Assembly (NCBI GenBank): GCA_022846095.1
Contig: AP025583.1
Coordinates: 1,116,001-1,180,000, forward strand
Source: Oscillospiraceae bacterium
Lineage (GTDB): Bacteria > Bacillota > Clostridia > Oscillospirales > Oscillospiraceae
Length of the DNA stretch: 64,000 nucleotides
Reading direction: 5' to 3'
A model generated the notes under the pieces. The model had not been told where the DNA came from. It saw only the letters and a list, made by a program, of their open reading frames with translations, and made no database searches. The translations under genes and the position numbers were made by a program. Each line of letters opens with the position of its first letter. The first letter of the stretch is position 1. Below, one piece after another: positions 46,160-54,855 of the stretch.

Positions 46160-48700
46160 TTATTTTAGAAAATCTTGTATGGCCCGGAGAAGCAAGGCGC
46201 TCTTTTCCGCGTGAAATGCAATCATAGAAGGCCAATCAGATTCCTGTACGATGCTGACAGAAGATAGTGTGTCGCAGATACGGCAAGCGCGCTTATCGTC
46301 AAGACGCTGCCACTCTAAGGCTCCGCCGTAAGCCGCCTCTATAGCAGCTTTGTGCGCAAACAAGGTGTCAAACAGAGATTTGTTTTTAGAGGATTCAGAC
46401 ATATCGATATAGAGTTCCACGCGGGCACAGTCGAAATTGGCGACACAACTTAAATAGACGCCCGGCTTATTGGTGCTTCCCATTGTATAGTTATTCTTGG
46501 TGGGGTTTACATTCTGGAAGCTGTGCGTGCTCTTTCGAATCTCTCCCAAAGCTTGTGTCCAATACTTCCGGCGCAGGGCGTATCGTGCGGCTTCATCGAC
46601 TTCGGGATTCACCGGATCTTCCGTAAAAAAGATCAGGTTGGATGGATCTTCGCCATACTTCTCAAAAAACCTTTGCAGCAACGTAATCTTATATTGCGTG
46701 GAGGTCTGCGTAAAAATATAAATATTCTCTTCAATCTGTTCACAGTGCTTAAAAGTATCTGCGCTTCGAGCAACATGCGCGGATAGTTCAACCTGGTCAT
46801 CAGCATCAGCCAGATAATTCAGCACGGTTCTATTTTCGCTGTGAAGCTCCTTAAGAACAGCTATGTACATTTCAATCCAGCTCTTCGCCTCGTGCTCAAT
46901 GCCGCGAAATCTATATTTTACAAGAATTTTGCTGGTAAACGAGATGTCATCATCCAGTGCATATTCGTCATACTGCTTTTCAGGTGGGGTGTAGGTCGTA
47001 TCCACATAGGGCCAGAGCGTCAGAGCCGATTGCGTCATGTAGGTATTGCGCTCTTCCAATTCGTCCAGGCCCCAATGCTCCTTCTGCGCAATGCGCTGAT
47101 TCATTTTAATACCGCTTTGCAAATAGCCGTCCTGCATTGTCTTTTTCTCTTGAAAGGATGCATTTCCATATTTGGGATTGTATGCGGTCAAGGTCAAATT
47201 GGCCAAGCGGTGCAGCCATTCATCGTGGATCGCTTCTGCACACTCTCCAAGCTCGGCATACCATGCATGGCTCAGCTTTTGCGGCATAATATGCTCGATG
47301 GTATATTCGCTTTGATCCAGAAGAGCATAGATTGCCTTGTACTCAGCACTGTCGCCATTTTCAAAACGCTCAAAGAGATACGCTTTATAGCGCGGGGGCA
47401 TAGCGTAGATATTCTTGCTCCGAAGGCCTTCGGCAAATTCTTCATCCGTCGGGAAGGCGGCTTTTTCTTTCTTATTGGCGAGGATATAGCGCATTTTTTC
47501 TAAAAACTGAACATAAGTGCCATCTAATCGGCGAATATCATTGCAGAGCGTTAAAAACACTTTGTTTAGCGCATTGGAAGGCAAGTCGCAGATTGCACGT
47601 CGGAAGAGATATGCCTCTACTGTGCGAAAGACTTCGGTTACAGCCTGAATGTCTAGAATCTTTTCCTCGCTCAGTCTCAAGACTTCTAACAAAAACGGGC
47701 GGGTCACGTTGCTTTCAAAACGGTTCAGTCGATAGATGGAGGCTTTGAGTTGTGCGGGGAAAGCTGGCTGACCCTCTAAGAGCTGATGATACCGCTTTGC
47801 ATATGCCAGTATATCAGATAAAAGAGAATCTATTTGTGCGCCATGCTTTTCCGCATAATCCCGAAATGTGGTGTAAACATCTTTCATACCAGGAATACGC
47901 CGCAGCTTAATGCTCAAGTAATCTCGAATGAAGCCGCTAACGTCATAGGTGTTATTCTGGCTATTATAGCCTGCGTATTTTTCGATAGGATTCCAGTATG
48001 TATCGTAATAGTATTCCTGTGTCTCAATGGAAAGGTTCATGAGTACGAAATTACGGATTTTATCCCCTTCATTGAGATCAAGTCCTGTGGAGTTAAGACT
48101 CTGAAATACCAGCTGTGGGTCGTCATCTGGAGGTGTCAGTGTAATGTCAATGATTTGCAAACGTTCCACAGCGGAAAATAATTGGTCAACGGTAATCTCT
48201 TGCTTTTGAATTCGTTTATAAAAATAGAGATAATTCTGCGTAACATTAGAGGCATAGTCGTACTCAAACGGATCGCCCCATAACTTTTCGTAGGAATGCT
48301 GATCTCCTTTTATGGGTTTCAGCTTCATCTTACGGTGACCGGGGTTGATCTCGTCCGCCAGATAGCGCTTGGTGATCTGCGCGTATAACGTTTCGTCTGC
48401 TGGGATAGCTTTCCCTTCTTTGATCAAATTGGCCATGGCCAGTAGCAAAAGCGTCACGGTTGTAATACGCTGCTGCCCATCAATGATTAAATAATCCGAA
48501 CTACTCCCCATAGGGTCACTGACGGAAACGATACCTCCGAAAAAGTGATGCTTCTTTTTCTGCCGAATGGTATTACATAGATCATCGTATAACTTGCGAC
48601 AATGCTGTTCTTTCCAATCATAATTGCGCTGATAAACAGGAATGACCAGTCTGTCGGCATTTCTTAAATATTGAATCAGTAATTTCCCTTGACCGTTCAT
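46160..48700 (-). CDS. DUF262/DUF1524/DUF4268 protein (GmrSD-like)
   Basis: 846 residues. The N-terminal DUF262 has the ParB-like nucleotide-binding motifs IPVYQRNYDW and LIIDGQQRITT (about 20-80). The middle DUF1524 HNH nuclease region YTIEHIMPQKL with a downstream RLANLTLTAYNPKYGN segment lies near residues 465-510. The C-terminal part resembles DUF4268. DUF262-DUF1524 proteins are the GmrS-GmrD type IV restriction enzymes that cut modified phage DNA. The first gene of the minus-strand island, preceded by an extended -10 promoter. Confidence 0.87.
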   Translation of the reverse strand: MNGQGKLLIQYLRNADRLVIPVYQRNYDWKEQHCRKLYDDLCNTIRQKKKHHFFGGIVSVSDPMGSSSDYLIIDGQQRITTVTLLLLAMANLIKEGKAIPADETLYAQITKRYLADEINPGHRKMKLKPIKGDQHSYEKLWGDPFEYDYASNVTQNYLYFYKRIQKQEITVDQLFSAVERLQIIDITLTPPDDDPQLVFQSLNSTGLDLNEGDKIRNFVLMNLSIETQEYYYDTYWNPIEKYAGYNSQNNTYDVSGFIRDYLSIKLRRIPGMKDVYTTFRDYAEKHGAQIDSLLSDILAYAKRYHQLLEGQPAFPAQLKASIYRLNRFESNVTRPFLLEVLRLSEEKILDIQAVTEVFRTVEAYLFRRAICDLPSNALNKVFLTLCNDIRRLDGTYVQFLEKMRYILANKKEKAAFPTDEEFAEGLRSKNIYAMPPRYKAYLFERFENGDSAEYKAIYALLDQSEYTIEHIMPQKLSHAWYAELGECAEAIHDEWLHRLANLTLTAYNPKYGNASFQEKKTMQDGYLQSGIKMNQRIAQKEHWGLDELEERNTYMTQSALTLWPYVDTTYTPPEKQYDEYALDDDISFTSKILVKYRFRGIEHEAKSWIEMYIAVLKELHSENRTVLNYLADADDQVELSAHVARSADTFKHCEQIEENIYIFTQTSTQYKITLLQRFFEKYGEDPSNLIFFTEDPVNPEVDEAARYALRRKYWTQALGEIRKSTHSFQNVNPTKNNYTMGSTNKPGVYLSCVANFDCARVELYIDMSESSKNKSLFDTLFAHKAAIEAAYGGALEWQRLDDKRACRICDTLSSVSIVQESDWPSMIAFHAEKSALLLRAIQDFLK

Positions 48701-48737
48701 ACAAACGCCTCCATCCAGATGGGATTAAGTTAAGAAT

Positions 48738-48743
48738 ATTATA
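48738..48743 (-). promoter_or_regulatory. extended -10 of the defence-island operon
   Basis: Minus strand TATAAT preceded by TGG (TGGTATAAT). No good -35 lies at 17 bases, but the extended -10 may suffice. The leader to ATG 48700 is about 30 bases. Confidence 0.6.
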
Positions 48744-49143
48744 CCATATTTTATCTAAAAAAGGACGAATCTTGATAAGTATGTAAAATTCTTGGATTGT
48801 CTAAAACTGTTTCAACAAATTATATTTGAAAGGCTGAAACTATCAGAATAAAAGTTGTCTGTTTTGTTATCAGAGAAGGAAAAACCAACTATCCTTCCCT
48901 GGTACCTTGACAACTTTATAGCCGGCTTCGGGAGTTATACGGGTTTGGCGGACAGTGTGCGAGGATATGAGCACGCCCGCCGGTGGAATTGCGCACAGCG
49001 CGGCCCGAGAGAAATCGAGAATACGCGCCGCAGGCAAAACGGCGCAGGAAATGGCCCGGAAGCCGTGCGTTTTTATGATATTAGGAAAAGGGACAGGCGA
49101 TGGCCGCATATCTTTTACTATCCAAGAAGGGGAGGTATGCTGT
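48744..49143. other. 400-base gap before the recombinase 2 operon
   Basis: The first 110 bases are AT-rich and could hold promoters in both directions. From about 48900 the sequence becomes GC-richer with open frames on both strands but no ribosome-binding sites or recognisable product. It may be decayed coding DNA. Confidence 0.35.
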
Positions 49144-49293
49144 TTGAAACAGTGCCATATTACGACTGTATACTCCGATCATAAGAATGCCGGAGAGGAC
49201 CGGGAGATGATTCTGGACTCTTTTTTGGCGTTTTTGCGAAAGGAACTCAGAACTCCAGATTTATTTGCAGAGGATGCCATTCATCGTGTATAA
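49144..49293 (+). CDS. small protein upstream of recombinase 2
   Basis: 49 residues from TTG 49144, with GGGGAGG about eight bases upstream (MKQCHITTVYSDHKNAGEDREMILDSFLAFL...). It ends 39 bases before the recombinase ATG, in the same direction. Small acidic/basic proteins next to large serine recombinases are sometimes directionality factors. That role here is only a suggestion. Confidence 0.4.
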   Translation: MKQCHITTVYSDHKNAGEDREMILDSFLAFLRKELRTPDLFAEDAIHRV

Positions 49294-49332
49294 TCATCTT
49301 GATGAATGGCCGCTTATTTCTGGAGGCACGGT

Positions 49333-50916
49333 ATGTACTTAGAGATAAGCGATCCCATGGAATACCATGTGGCGTTATACGTAAGACTGTCAAAAGAGGA
49401 CGATAAAAAGGAGGAGGAAAAAGAGGGGCCATCGGAGAGCATCAACAACCAGATTTCCCTGCTGAATGAGTTTGCGCAGAAGCACCGGCTGGACGTCTAT
49501 GACACCTACATCGACGACGGCTGGAGCGGCACCAACTTCGACCGGCCGAATTTTCAGCGGATGATCGCGGACATCGAAGCCAAAAAGGTCAACATGGTCG
49601 TCACCAAGGATCTCTCACGTCTGGGCCGCGACTACATCCTCACCGGACACTACATGGAGCGGTACTTCCCGGAACACCGGGTGCGGTACATCTCCCTGCT
49701 GGACGGCATCGACACGGGCGTGGACTCCACCGCCAACGACATCACCCCGTTCCGCGCGATCATGAACGACATGTACGCCAAGGACATCTCCAAGAAGATC
49801 TCCAGCGTCAAGCATGACAAGCAGCGCAAGGGGCTGTTCATCGGCGGGAAACCGGTCTACGGATACAAGATGCACCCCACAGAGAAGAACAAGATCGTCA
49901 TCGACGAAGAGGTCGCCCCCGTGGTGCGCCGTATCTTCGGTATGGCCTTGGATGGAATCAGTTGCCGTCAGATCGCCGCCCAGCTCAATGCGGAGGGTTT
50001 GCCCACCCCGGCCACTTACGCTGGTCTGCCGGTCGCCAAGCCCGGCCCCTACACCGGCTTGTGGAGCAGTGAGCGCATCTCCGACATGCTGCAAAATGAG
50101 ACCTACATCGGGAACATGGTGCAGGGGCGGAGCAAAAAAATTAACTACAAGACCAAGAAGTGCCTGAAGCAGGACCCTAAGGACTGGGTCATTGTGGCGG
50201 GGATCCACGAGCCGCTGATCGACAGGGAGACCTTCGACAAGGTGCAGATGCTGGTGGCCAGCCGCAAGCACACCCGCAGCCGCACCTACGACTTCCTGCT
50301 CAAGGGGCTCATCTTCTGCCACGAGTGCGGCTACCCGCTGGCGGTGCTCAACCGGAAAAACGCTAAGGGGGAGGATGTGCTGTACTTCGTCTGCCGCACC
50401 TATCAGCGGTTCACTAAGGCGGGTGTCTGCACCTGCCATGCCATTAAGGAGCAGACGGTCACCCAGGCGGTAGTGGAGAAGGTGCGGGAGGTCTGCCAGC
50501 AGTACCTCCAGGCCGACGAGCTGATGCCTTTGGCCCAGAGGGAGGTGGCCAAGGCGCTGGCGGAGTGCAGCAACGAAAAGGAGATTGCCGGGCTGAAGAC
50601 CAAGATCGACAGCCTGACGGCACATCTCGACAAGATGTACATGGATAAACTCAGCGGGGTTCTGGACGACAAGGACTTTGAGCGCATCTATGGGAAGGTC
50701 AAGGCGGAGCGCACCGGCCTAGAACAGCGGCTGGCGCGGATCGACACGCCGGACTACTCCCCGGCGGAACAGATGGACCTAGCAAAGGGATTGGTGAGCC
50801 GCTTCATTGATACGGCGAGCATCAACCGGGAGCTGCTGGTCAGCCTCATCGAGCGGGTGGAGCTGACGGAGGAGAAGGAGATCATTCTTCACTTCCGCTT
50901 CCAGGAGCTGGAGTAG
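49333..50916 (+). CDS. large serine recombinase of element 2
   Basis: 527 residues. The catalytic domain has Ser20 (YVRLSKED), DLSRLGRDYI and MNDMYAKDISKKIS. A recombinase domain (about 180-290), a Cys zinc ribbon (IFCHECGYPLAVL...CRTYQRFTKAGVCTCH), a coiled coil and a C-terminal end typical of the TndX group follow. GGAGGCACGGT precedes ATG 49333; an earlier in-frame ATG at 49306 lacks a site. The gene ends 91 bases before the GT core at 51008. It differs clearly from the element 1 recombinase, so the two elements were acquired independently. Confidence 0.94.
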   Translation: MYLEISDPMEYHVALYVRLSKEDDKKEEEKEGPSESINNQISLLNEFAQKHRLDVYDTYIDDGWSGTNFDRPNFQRMIADIEAKKVNMVVTKDLSRLGRDYILTGHYMERYFPEHRVRYISLLDGIDTGVDSTANDITPFRAIMNDMYAKDISKKISSVKHDKQRKGLFIGGKPVYGYKMHPTEKNKIVIDEEVAPVVRRIFGMALDGISCRQIAAQLNAEGLPTPATYAGLPVAKPGPYTGLWSSERISDMLQNETYIGNMVQGRSKKINYKTKKCLKQDPKDWVIVAGIHEPLIDRETFDKVQMLVASRKHTRSRTYDFLLKGLIFCHECGYPLAVLNRKNAKGEDVLYFVCRTYQRFTKAGVCTCHAIKEQTVTQAVVEKVREVCQQYLQADELMPLAQREVAKALAECSNEKEIAGLKTKIDSLTAHLDKMYMDKLSGVLDDKDFERIYGKVKAERTGLEQRLARIDTPDYSPAEQMDLAKGLVSRFIDTASINRELLVSLIERVELTEEKEIILHFRFQELE

Positions 50917-50982
50917 GCAGGCTAAAATCCAGTCATACCAACGGTTTGAGCCGGTTTTTAGTGGTAAAAGAAACGGGCAAAA

Positions 50983-51030
50983 TCGCTTTCAATAGCAGGG
51001 GTGCTATGTATCGCGCATTGAGAAAAAAGC
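50983..51030 (+). other. attR of element 2
   Basis: The recombinase arm (50983-51007, TCGCTTTCAATAG...GGTGCTAT), core GT (51008-51009), then sigK ATCGCGCATTGAG. The circle site would be GGTGCTAT-GT-ATCGCACC at its centre, a palindrome with one mismatch. Confidence 0.85.
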
Positions 51031-51067
51031 GCTCAAGAAGCTGGAGGAGGCGATGGGGGCACAGTAA
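51008..51067 (+). CDS. sigK: sigK piece 3 (last 19 codons)
   Basis: GTA TCG CGC ATT GAG and so on encode VSRIEKKALKKLEEAMGAQ and a TAA stop, the standard end of sigma region 4.2 of sigma-K. It is in frame with TAT 29250-29252 once element 2 is removed. It is followed within three bases by a strong terminator. It has no start codon or promoter of its own. The match to the expected SYVSRIEKKAL motif across the junction is exact. Confidence 0.93.
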   Translation, partial: VSRIEKKALKKLEEAMGAQ

Positions 51068-51069
51068 AC

Positions 51070-51117
51070 AAAGCCCAGGGGGCGGCGGGCCGATCGGCCC
51101 GCCGCCCCCTGGGCTTT
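51070..51117. terminator. sigK terminator, bidirectional
   Basis: A perfect 24-base inverted repeat from AAAGCCCAGGGGGCGG to its complement, centred on CGATCG. It separates sigK from the convergent hybrid kinase. Confidence 0.93.
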
Positions 51118-51162
51118 ACACTCTTTCCAAATGCCATTCCGAGAGGGCGGGCGCTGGAAACG

Positions 51163-53952
51163 CTACCTGCCGCCGAGGGCCTGCGCCAGCTCCGCATACA
51201 GCCGCGCCACATCCACCGGCTTGGACAAAAAGCCCGTCATGCCCGCGGCCATAGCCTGGTCCACGTCCGCCTGGAAGGCGTTGGCGGTCATGGCGACGAT
51301 GGGGACGGCGGCGGCGTCCGGACGGGGGAGGGCGCGGATGGCCCGGGCCGCGTCCAGGCCGTTCATTTCCGGCATCATGATGTCCATGAGGATGAGCTGA
51401 TAATAGCCCGGCGCGCTGTCCTGAAAGACCTCCACCGCGGCCCTGCCGTTTTCCGCCCGGGTGGCGGCGGCCCCCTGGAGGGCCAGCAGCTCCATTACGA
51501 TCTCGGCGTTCAGGTCGTTGTCCTCCGCCACCAGGATCCGCACGCCCTGGAGTCTCCCCGACCCGCCCTGGCGCGGCGCGGAGTCCTCGAGCAGGCTGCC
51601 CTTGGGCAGGGTCACCGTGAAGTAGAATTCACTGCCCTTGCCGGGCTTGCTTCGGAGCTTCAGCTCGCCGCCCATCAGCTCCACGATGCGGCGGCTGATG
51701 GCCAGCCCCAGGCCGGTGCCCTGGCTCTTGGTCATATTGGAGCCCACCTGCTCGAAGCTCTGGAAAATACGGGCCTGATCCTCCGGGGAGATGCCCACGC
51801 CGTTGTCGGCGACGCGCACGGTATAGGTGGCGCCGCGCTCCGTGGCGGCGTCCTCCCGGATGGCGGCCACGATGAGACCGCCGGACGGCGTGAACTTGAC
51901 GGCGTTGGAGAGCAGGTTGATGATCACCTGCCGCAGGCGGATGGCGTCGCCCACCAGCACGTCGGTGTGGATGTCCCGCTGCGTCCGGAGCGTCAGGCCG
52001 TGCTTTTCCGCCTCGGGGTACACGATGCCGTCCACGTCGTTGAGCAGCTCGTCCAGGGAGAAGGGCTCGCTGTCCAGCTCCAGCTTGCCGCTCTCGATGC
52101 GGCTCATGTCCAGAATATCACTGATCAGGCGCAGCAGATAGTCGGCCGACAACTTGATTTTGGACAGGTTCTCCTCCGCCTTCTCCGGCAGGCCCTCCAG
52201 CATCCCGGTCAGCTCGGTCAGTCCGACGATGGCGTTCATGGGCGTGCGGATCTCATGGCTCATACGGGAGAGGAACTCGCTTTTGGCCCGGCTGTTGGCC
52301 TCCGCCCGCTCCAGCTCCACCCGCATGGCGGCGGCGTGCAGGCGGAATTTGACAAAGAGCAGGACTGCGGCCAGGATTACGGCCAGGAGGACCGCCGCCG
52401 CCGAGAGGGCCAGCACGGGGTTGGCGTAAACGAGGCTGGTGAAGGTGATATGGTTCTCGCCGATGGAGACCAGGTTGCGGCTGCTGATCTCGGCGTGCTT
52501 CTCCGCGGAGATGCTGCCGATGGCCTTGTTGAGGATGGACAGCAGCTCCGGGGCGGCGGGCCTTGTCAGCGCGAAGCTGACGTCCAGGCTGTCGTTGACC
52601 AGATTGACCTGCACGATGTTCGTAAAATTTTCCTGCTGGATGATGTACTCCAGATGGGAGGACACGCCGTAGAAGAAGTCCAGCCTGCCCCGGTTGACGT
52701 CGGAGAGCGCGGCGATGGAATCCTGATAGGCGATCACCTGCTCCGCCTCAACCTCATTCGGCAGGGACCGCCCCTCCAATATGCCGCCCACCAGCCCCTC
52801 GGCCGGGTAGCTGGAGGCCTTGTTGCGGACCAGGATGGAGTCCAGGCTGGTGTAAGCCGCCGTCAGGGCCAGGCCGTGCCCGGCCGCATCCCCGCCGGAG
52901 CCGGTATAATACCCCAGCAGATCCGCCCCGCCCTCCTGCACCAGCAGCAGCGCGTCCATATAGGTGTCGCAGTAGACCGGCGTGAACTCCAGGCCGGAGT
53001 ACGCCGAAATCTGCGCCAGAATATCGGGTACGAGGCCGTTGTGGTTATCGGCGTTGTTGGTGCACACCAGGGGGTGGAAATCCCGCGGCAGGGCCACGGT
53101 CACCGGCCCGCGCCCGGCCACATAGGCCCGGTCCTCCGCGCTGAGCTGGGATTGGGTGCCCACCAGCTCGGGGAAGTTTTTGCTGTAGAGGTCCTTGGCA
53201 AAATTGGGGTTGGCGTCGTAGATCCTGCCCAGGGCCAGGTTGAGGCCGTCCAGCACCTCCCGGTCCCCCGGCTGCGCCACGATATAATGGGGCTGGGAGT
53301 CGAAGGCGGCGGCGGTGTAAAACGCCTCCCCGGCGTCCGCGCTGTTGCCCAGCAGCAGGTCGATCTCACCGCTCAGCAGATAGGACGTCAGGCCCCCTTG
53401 CTCCATAAGCTGGTCGTATGTATAGGGCTTCAGCGTGCAGTCCAGGCCGTTGATGTCCAGATAGGCCCGGAGCCGCCGGATGTTCTCGCCGTTGCGCTCA
53501 AACACCCCGATGGTCTTCCCGTTCAGCGATCCCAGGTCGTAGCTCTTGATGGAGGGGTCGTCCCTGCGGGCCAGCAGGACCAGCTTGCTGTAGCCGCAGC
53601 TGTAATCCGGGTAGGCGAAGTAGTCCTCAAAGCCGTCCGAGTAATAGGTGCCGCCCATCAGGTCGAACTCGCCGGCCAGAAAGCGGTCGATCAGCTCGTC
53701 GTTTTCCACGTCCACATACTCATAGCTCCAGCCGGTGTACTTGGAGATCTCGTCGAGGAAGTCCACCACGATGCCCTCCCGGCTACCGTCCCCTACCGTC
53801 GCGGTAAAACCCTCGGCCTGGGGGAAAGCCACGCGCAGGACCCTGGGGCTGGCTTCCGCGGCCAGGCTGGGGAGGGCCAGGACAAGAACCAGCAAAAACG
53901 CGCACAGGAGCGCGGGATACCGCCGGGGACGGCGGGCGAATGCGTGTTTCAT
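51163..53952 (-). CDS. BvgS-type hybrid sensor kinase with two binding-protein domains
   Basis: 929 residues from ATG 53952 (AGAGGTG upstream): signal/TM start, two tandem SBP_bac_3 periplasmic-type domains (about 37-265 and 282-510), a TM helix (about 522-545), HisKA with His566 (SHEIRTPMN), HATPase, and a receiver domain with Asp857 (LMDIMMPEMN). It senses a small molecule, probably an amino acid or similar ligand, outside the cell. No response regulator is adjacent. Convergent with sigK and GC-rich like the host. Confidence 0.92.
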   Translation of the reverse strand: MKHAFARRPRRYPALLCAFLLVLVLALPSLAAEASPRVLRVAFPQAEGFTATVGDGSREGIVVDFLDEISKYTGWSYEYVDVENDELIDRFLAGEFDLMGGTYYSDGFEDYFAYPDYSCGYSKLVLLARRDDPSIKSYDLGSLNGKTIGVFERNGENIRRLRAYLDINGLDCTLKPYTYDQLMEQGGLTSYLLSGEIDLLLGNSADAGEAFYTAAAFDSQPHYIVAQPGDREVLDGLNLALGRIYDANPNFAKDLYSKNFPELVGTQSQLSAEDRAYVAGRGPVTVALPRDFHPLVCTNNADNHNGLVPDILAQISAYSGLEFTPVYCDTYMDALLLVQEGGADLLGYYTGSGGDAAGHGLALTAAYTSLDSILVRNKASSYPAEGLVGGILEGRSLPNEVEAEQVIAYQDSIAALSDVNRGRLDFFYGVSSHLEYIIQQENFTNIVQVNLVNDSLDVSFALTRPAAPELLSILNKAIGSISAEKHAEISSRNLVSIGENHITFTSLVYANPVLALSAAAVLLAVILAAVLLFVKFRLHAAAMRVELERAEANSRAKSEFLSRMSHEIRTPMNAIVGLTELTGMLEGLPEKAEENLSKIKLSADYLLRLISDILDMSRIESGKLELDSEPFSLDELLNDVDGIVYPEAEKHGLTLRTQRDIHTDVLVGDAIRLRQVIINLLSNAVKFTPSGGLIVAAIREDAATERGATYTVRVADNGVGISPEDQARIFQSFEQVGSNMTKSQGTGLGLAISRRIVELMGGELKLRSKPGKGSEFYFTVTLPKGSLLEDSAPRQGGSGRLQGVRILVAEDNDLNAEIVMELLALQGAAATRAENGRAAVEVFQDSAPGYYQLILMDIMMPEMNGLDAARAIRALPRPDAAAVPIVAMTANAFQADVDQAMAAGMTGFLSKPVDVARLYAELAQALGGR

Positions 53953-54093
53953 GAATACACCTCTATCATGCCGCATGGGCGGTTTCAAACTGGTTTCCCC
54001 GGGGCAGCGTGCGGCAGGGGGCTCTGCTTGGTCTATGGTAGCATGTCCGGAGAGATTCTTCAAGGGCGGACGCGGCGCTTCCCCGCTTCCGCC

Positions 54094-54753
54094 TTAGAGC
54101 GCAAGCAGCTCAAACCGGCTTTTCTCCACCCTTATCAGGCCGTCCCGCCGCATCTTCCCCAGCTCGTTGGACAGGGCGCTGCGGTCCACGTTGAGGTAGT
54201 CGGCCAGCTGCTGGCGGTTGAAGGGGATGGTGAAGCTGCGGCTCCCGCTGCGGACGGCCTGGTAGGACAGGTAGGACAGCAGGCGCCCGCGGATGGATTT
54301 TGAGGAGGTGTGGAAGATCTTCCGGGACAGGCTCAGATTCTTCTGGGCGGAGATGGACAGCAGGTTGCGCACCAGCTTGCCGTGGTGGGCGCAGGCGTGA
54401 GGGCAGACCCGGAGCACCCGGCTCACCTCCAGAAAGAGCACCTGCGCGGGCACGGCGGCCGCCACGTTGACCATCAGCGGCTCACCGGCGGCGCAGGCGT
54501 AGGTCTCGGCAAAAATCTGCCCCGGCCCGACGCAGTCCAGCACGGTGGTGTTGCCCCACAGGTCGTCGTTTTCAATGAGCACGCTGCCGGAGAGCACCAT
54601 ACCCAGGGCCGTGACCACGTCGCCGGCGCGGCAGATTAGCTCGCCCTTGGAAAACTGCCGCTGGGCCGCGCCCAGGCAGGCGAGCATCTCCTCCACCTCC
54701 CGGGGCGTGGCGCCGCGGAACAGGGCCGTTTTTGACAGGCTGACAAAATCCAT
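54094..54753 (-). CDS. Crp/Fnr family regulator (HcpR-like by context)
   Basis: 219 residues: cyclic-nucleotide-binding-type beta barrel (about 20-130), dimer helix, and a winged helix with the Crp recognition motif FNRQQLADYLNVDRSALSNELGKM (about 165-190). Three Cys-bearing spots exist but there is no Fnr-type N-terminal Cys cluster. It is divergent from a remnant of hcp. Regulators in this position typically control hydroxylamine reductase under nitrosative stress. Start ATG 54753 behind GAGGA; an upstream in-frame start lacks a site. Confidence 0.85.
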   Translation of the reverse strand: MDFVSLSKTALFRGATPREVEEMLACLGAAQRQFSKGELICRAGDVVTALGMVLSGSVLIENDDLWGNTTVLDCVGPGQIFAETYACAAGEPLMVNVAAAVPAQVLFLEVSRVLRVCPHACAHHGKLVRNLLSISAQKNLSLSRKIFHTSSKSIRGRLLSYLSYQAVRSGSRSFTIPFNRQQLADYLNVDRSALSNELGKMRRDGLIRVEKSRFELLAL

Positions 54754-54768
54754 ATATTTTTTCCTCTG

Positions 54769-54784
54769 TGTTGCTAATATAACA
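54769..54784. promoter_or_regulatory. candidate Crp/Fnr-type operator
   Basis: TGTT-N8-AACA palindrome 16 bases before the regulator ATG, fitting self-regulation by a Crp/Fnr dimer. Confidence 0.4.
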
Positions 54785-54795
54785 TACTTGTGGCT

Positions 54796-54824
54796 TTGAC
54801 TATAGTATACTGCGCCCATAAAGT
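54796..54824 (+). promoter_or_regulatory. promoter of the former hcp gene
   Basis: TTGACT (54796-54801), 17-base spacer, TAAAGT (54819-54824). Confidence 0.6.
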
Positions 54825-54855
54825 CAAGAAAACGGAGCTTGACGGGGAGGAAGCC

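Larger units (their letters stand above)
29253..51009. mobile_element. second sigK-intervening element, 21,755 bp, with defence island
   Basis: Bounded by sigK pieces 2 and 3. Exchange at the GT core inside TAT-GTA-TCG restores Ser-Tyr-Val-Ser-Arg and the native end of sigma-K. A large serine recombinase (49333) lies next to the right end, mirroring element 1. The two arms (29255-29279 and 50983-51007) are inverted copies in 20 of 25 bases and unrelated to those of element 1. Cargo: BRO protein, HipA-like toxin pair, tyrosine integrase, metallopeptidase-like protein, and a minus-strand type III restriction / helicase / DUF262 island. Confidence 0.9.

Noticed and set aside
51967-54303. 778-codon plus-strand open frame opposite the BvgS-type kinase
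   Set aside because: A shadow of the kinase, whose domains and motifs are unmistakable on the minus strand.
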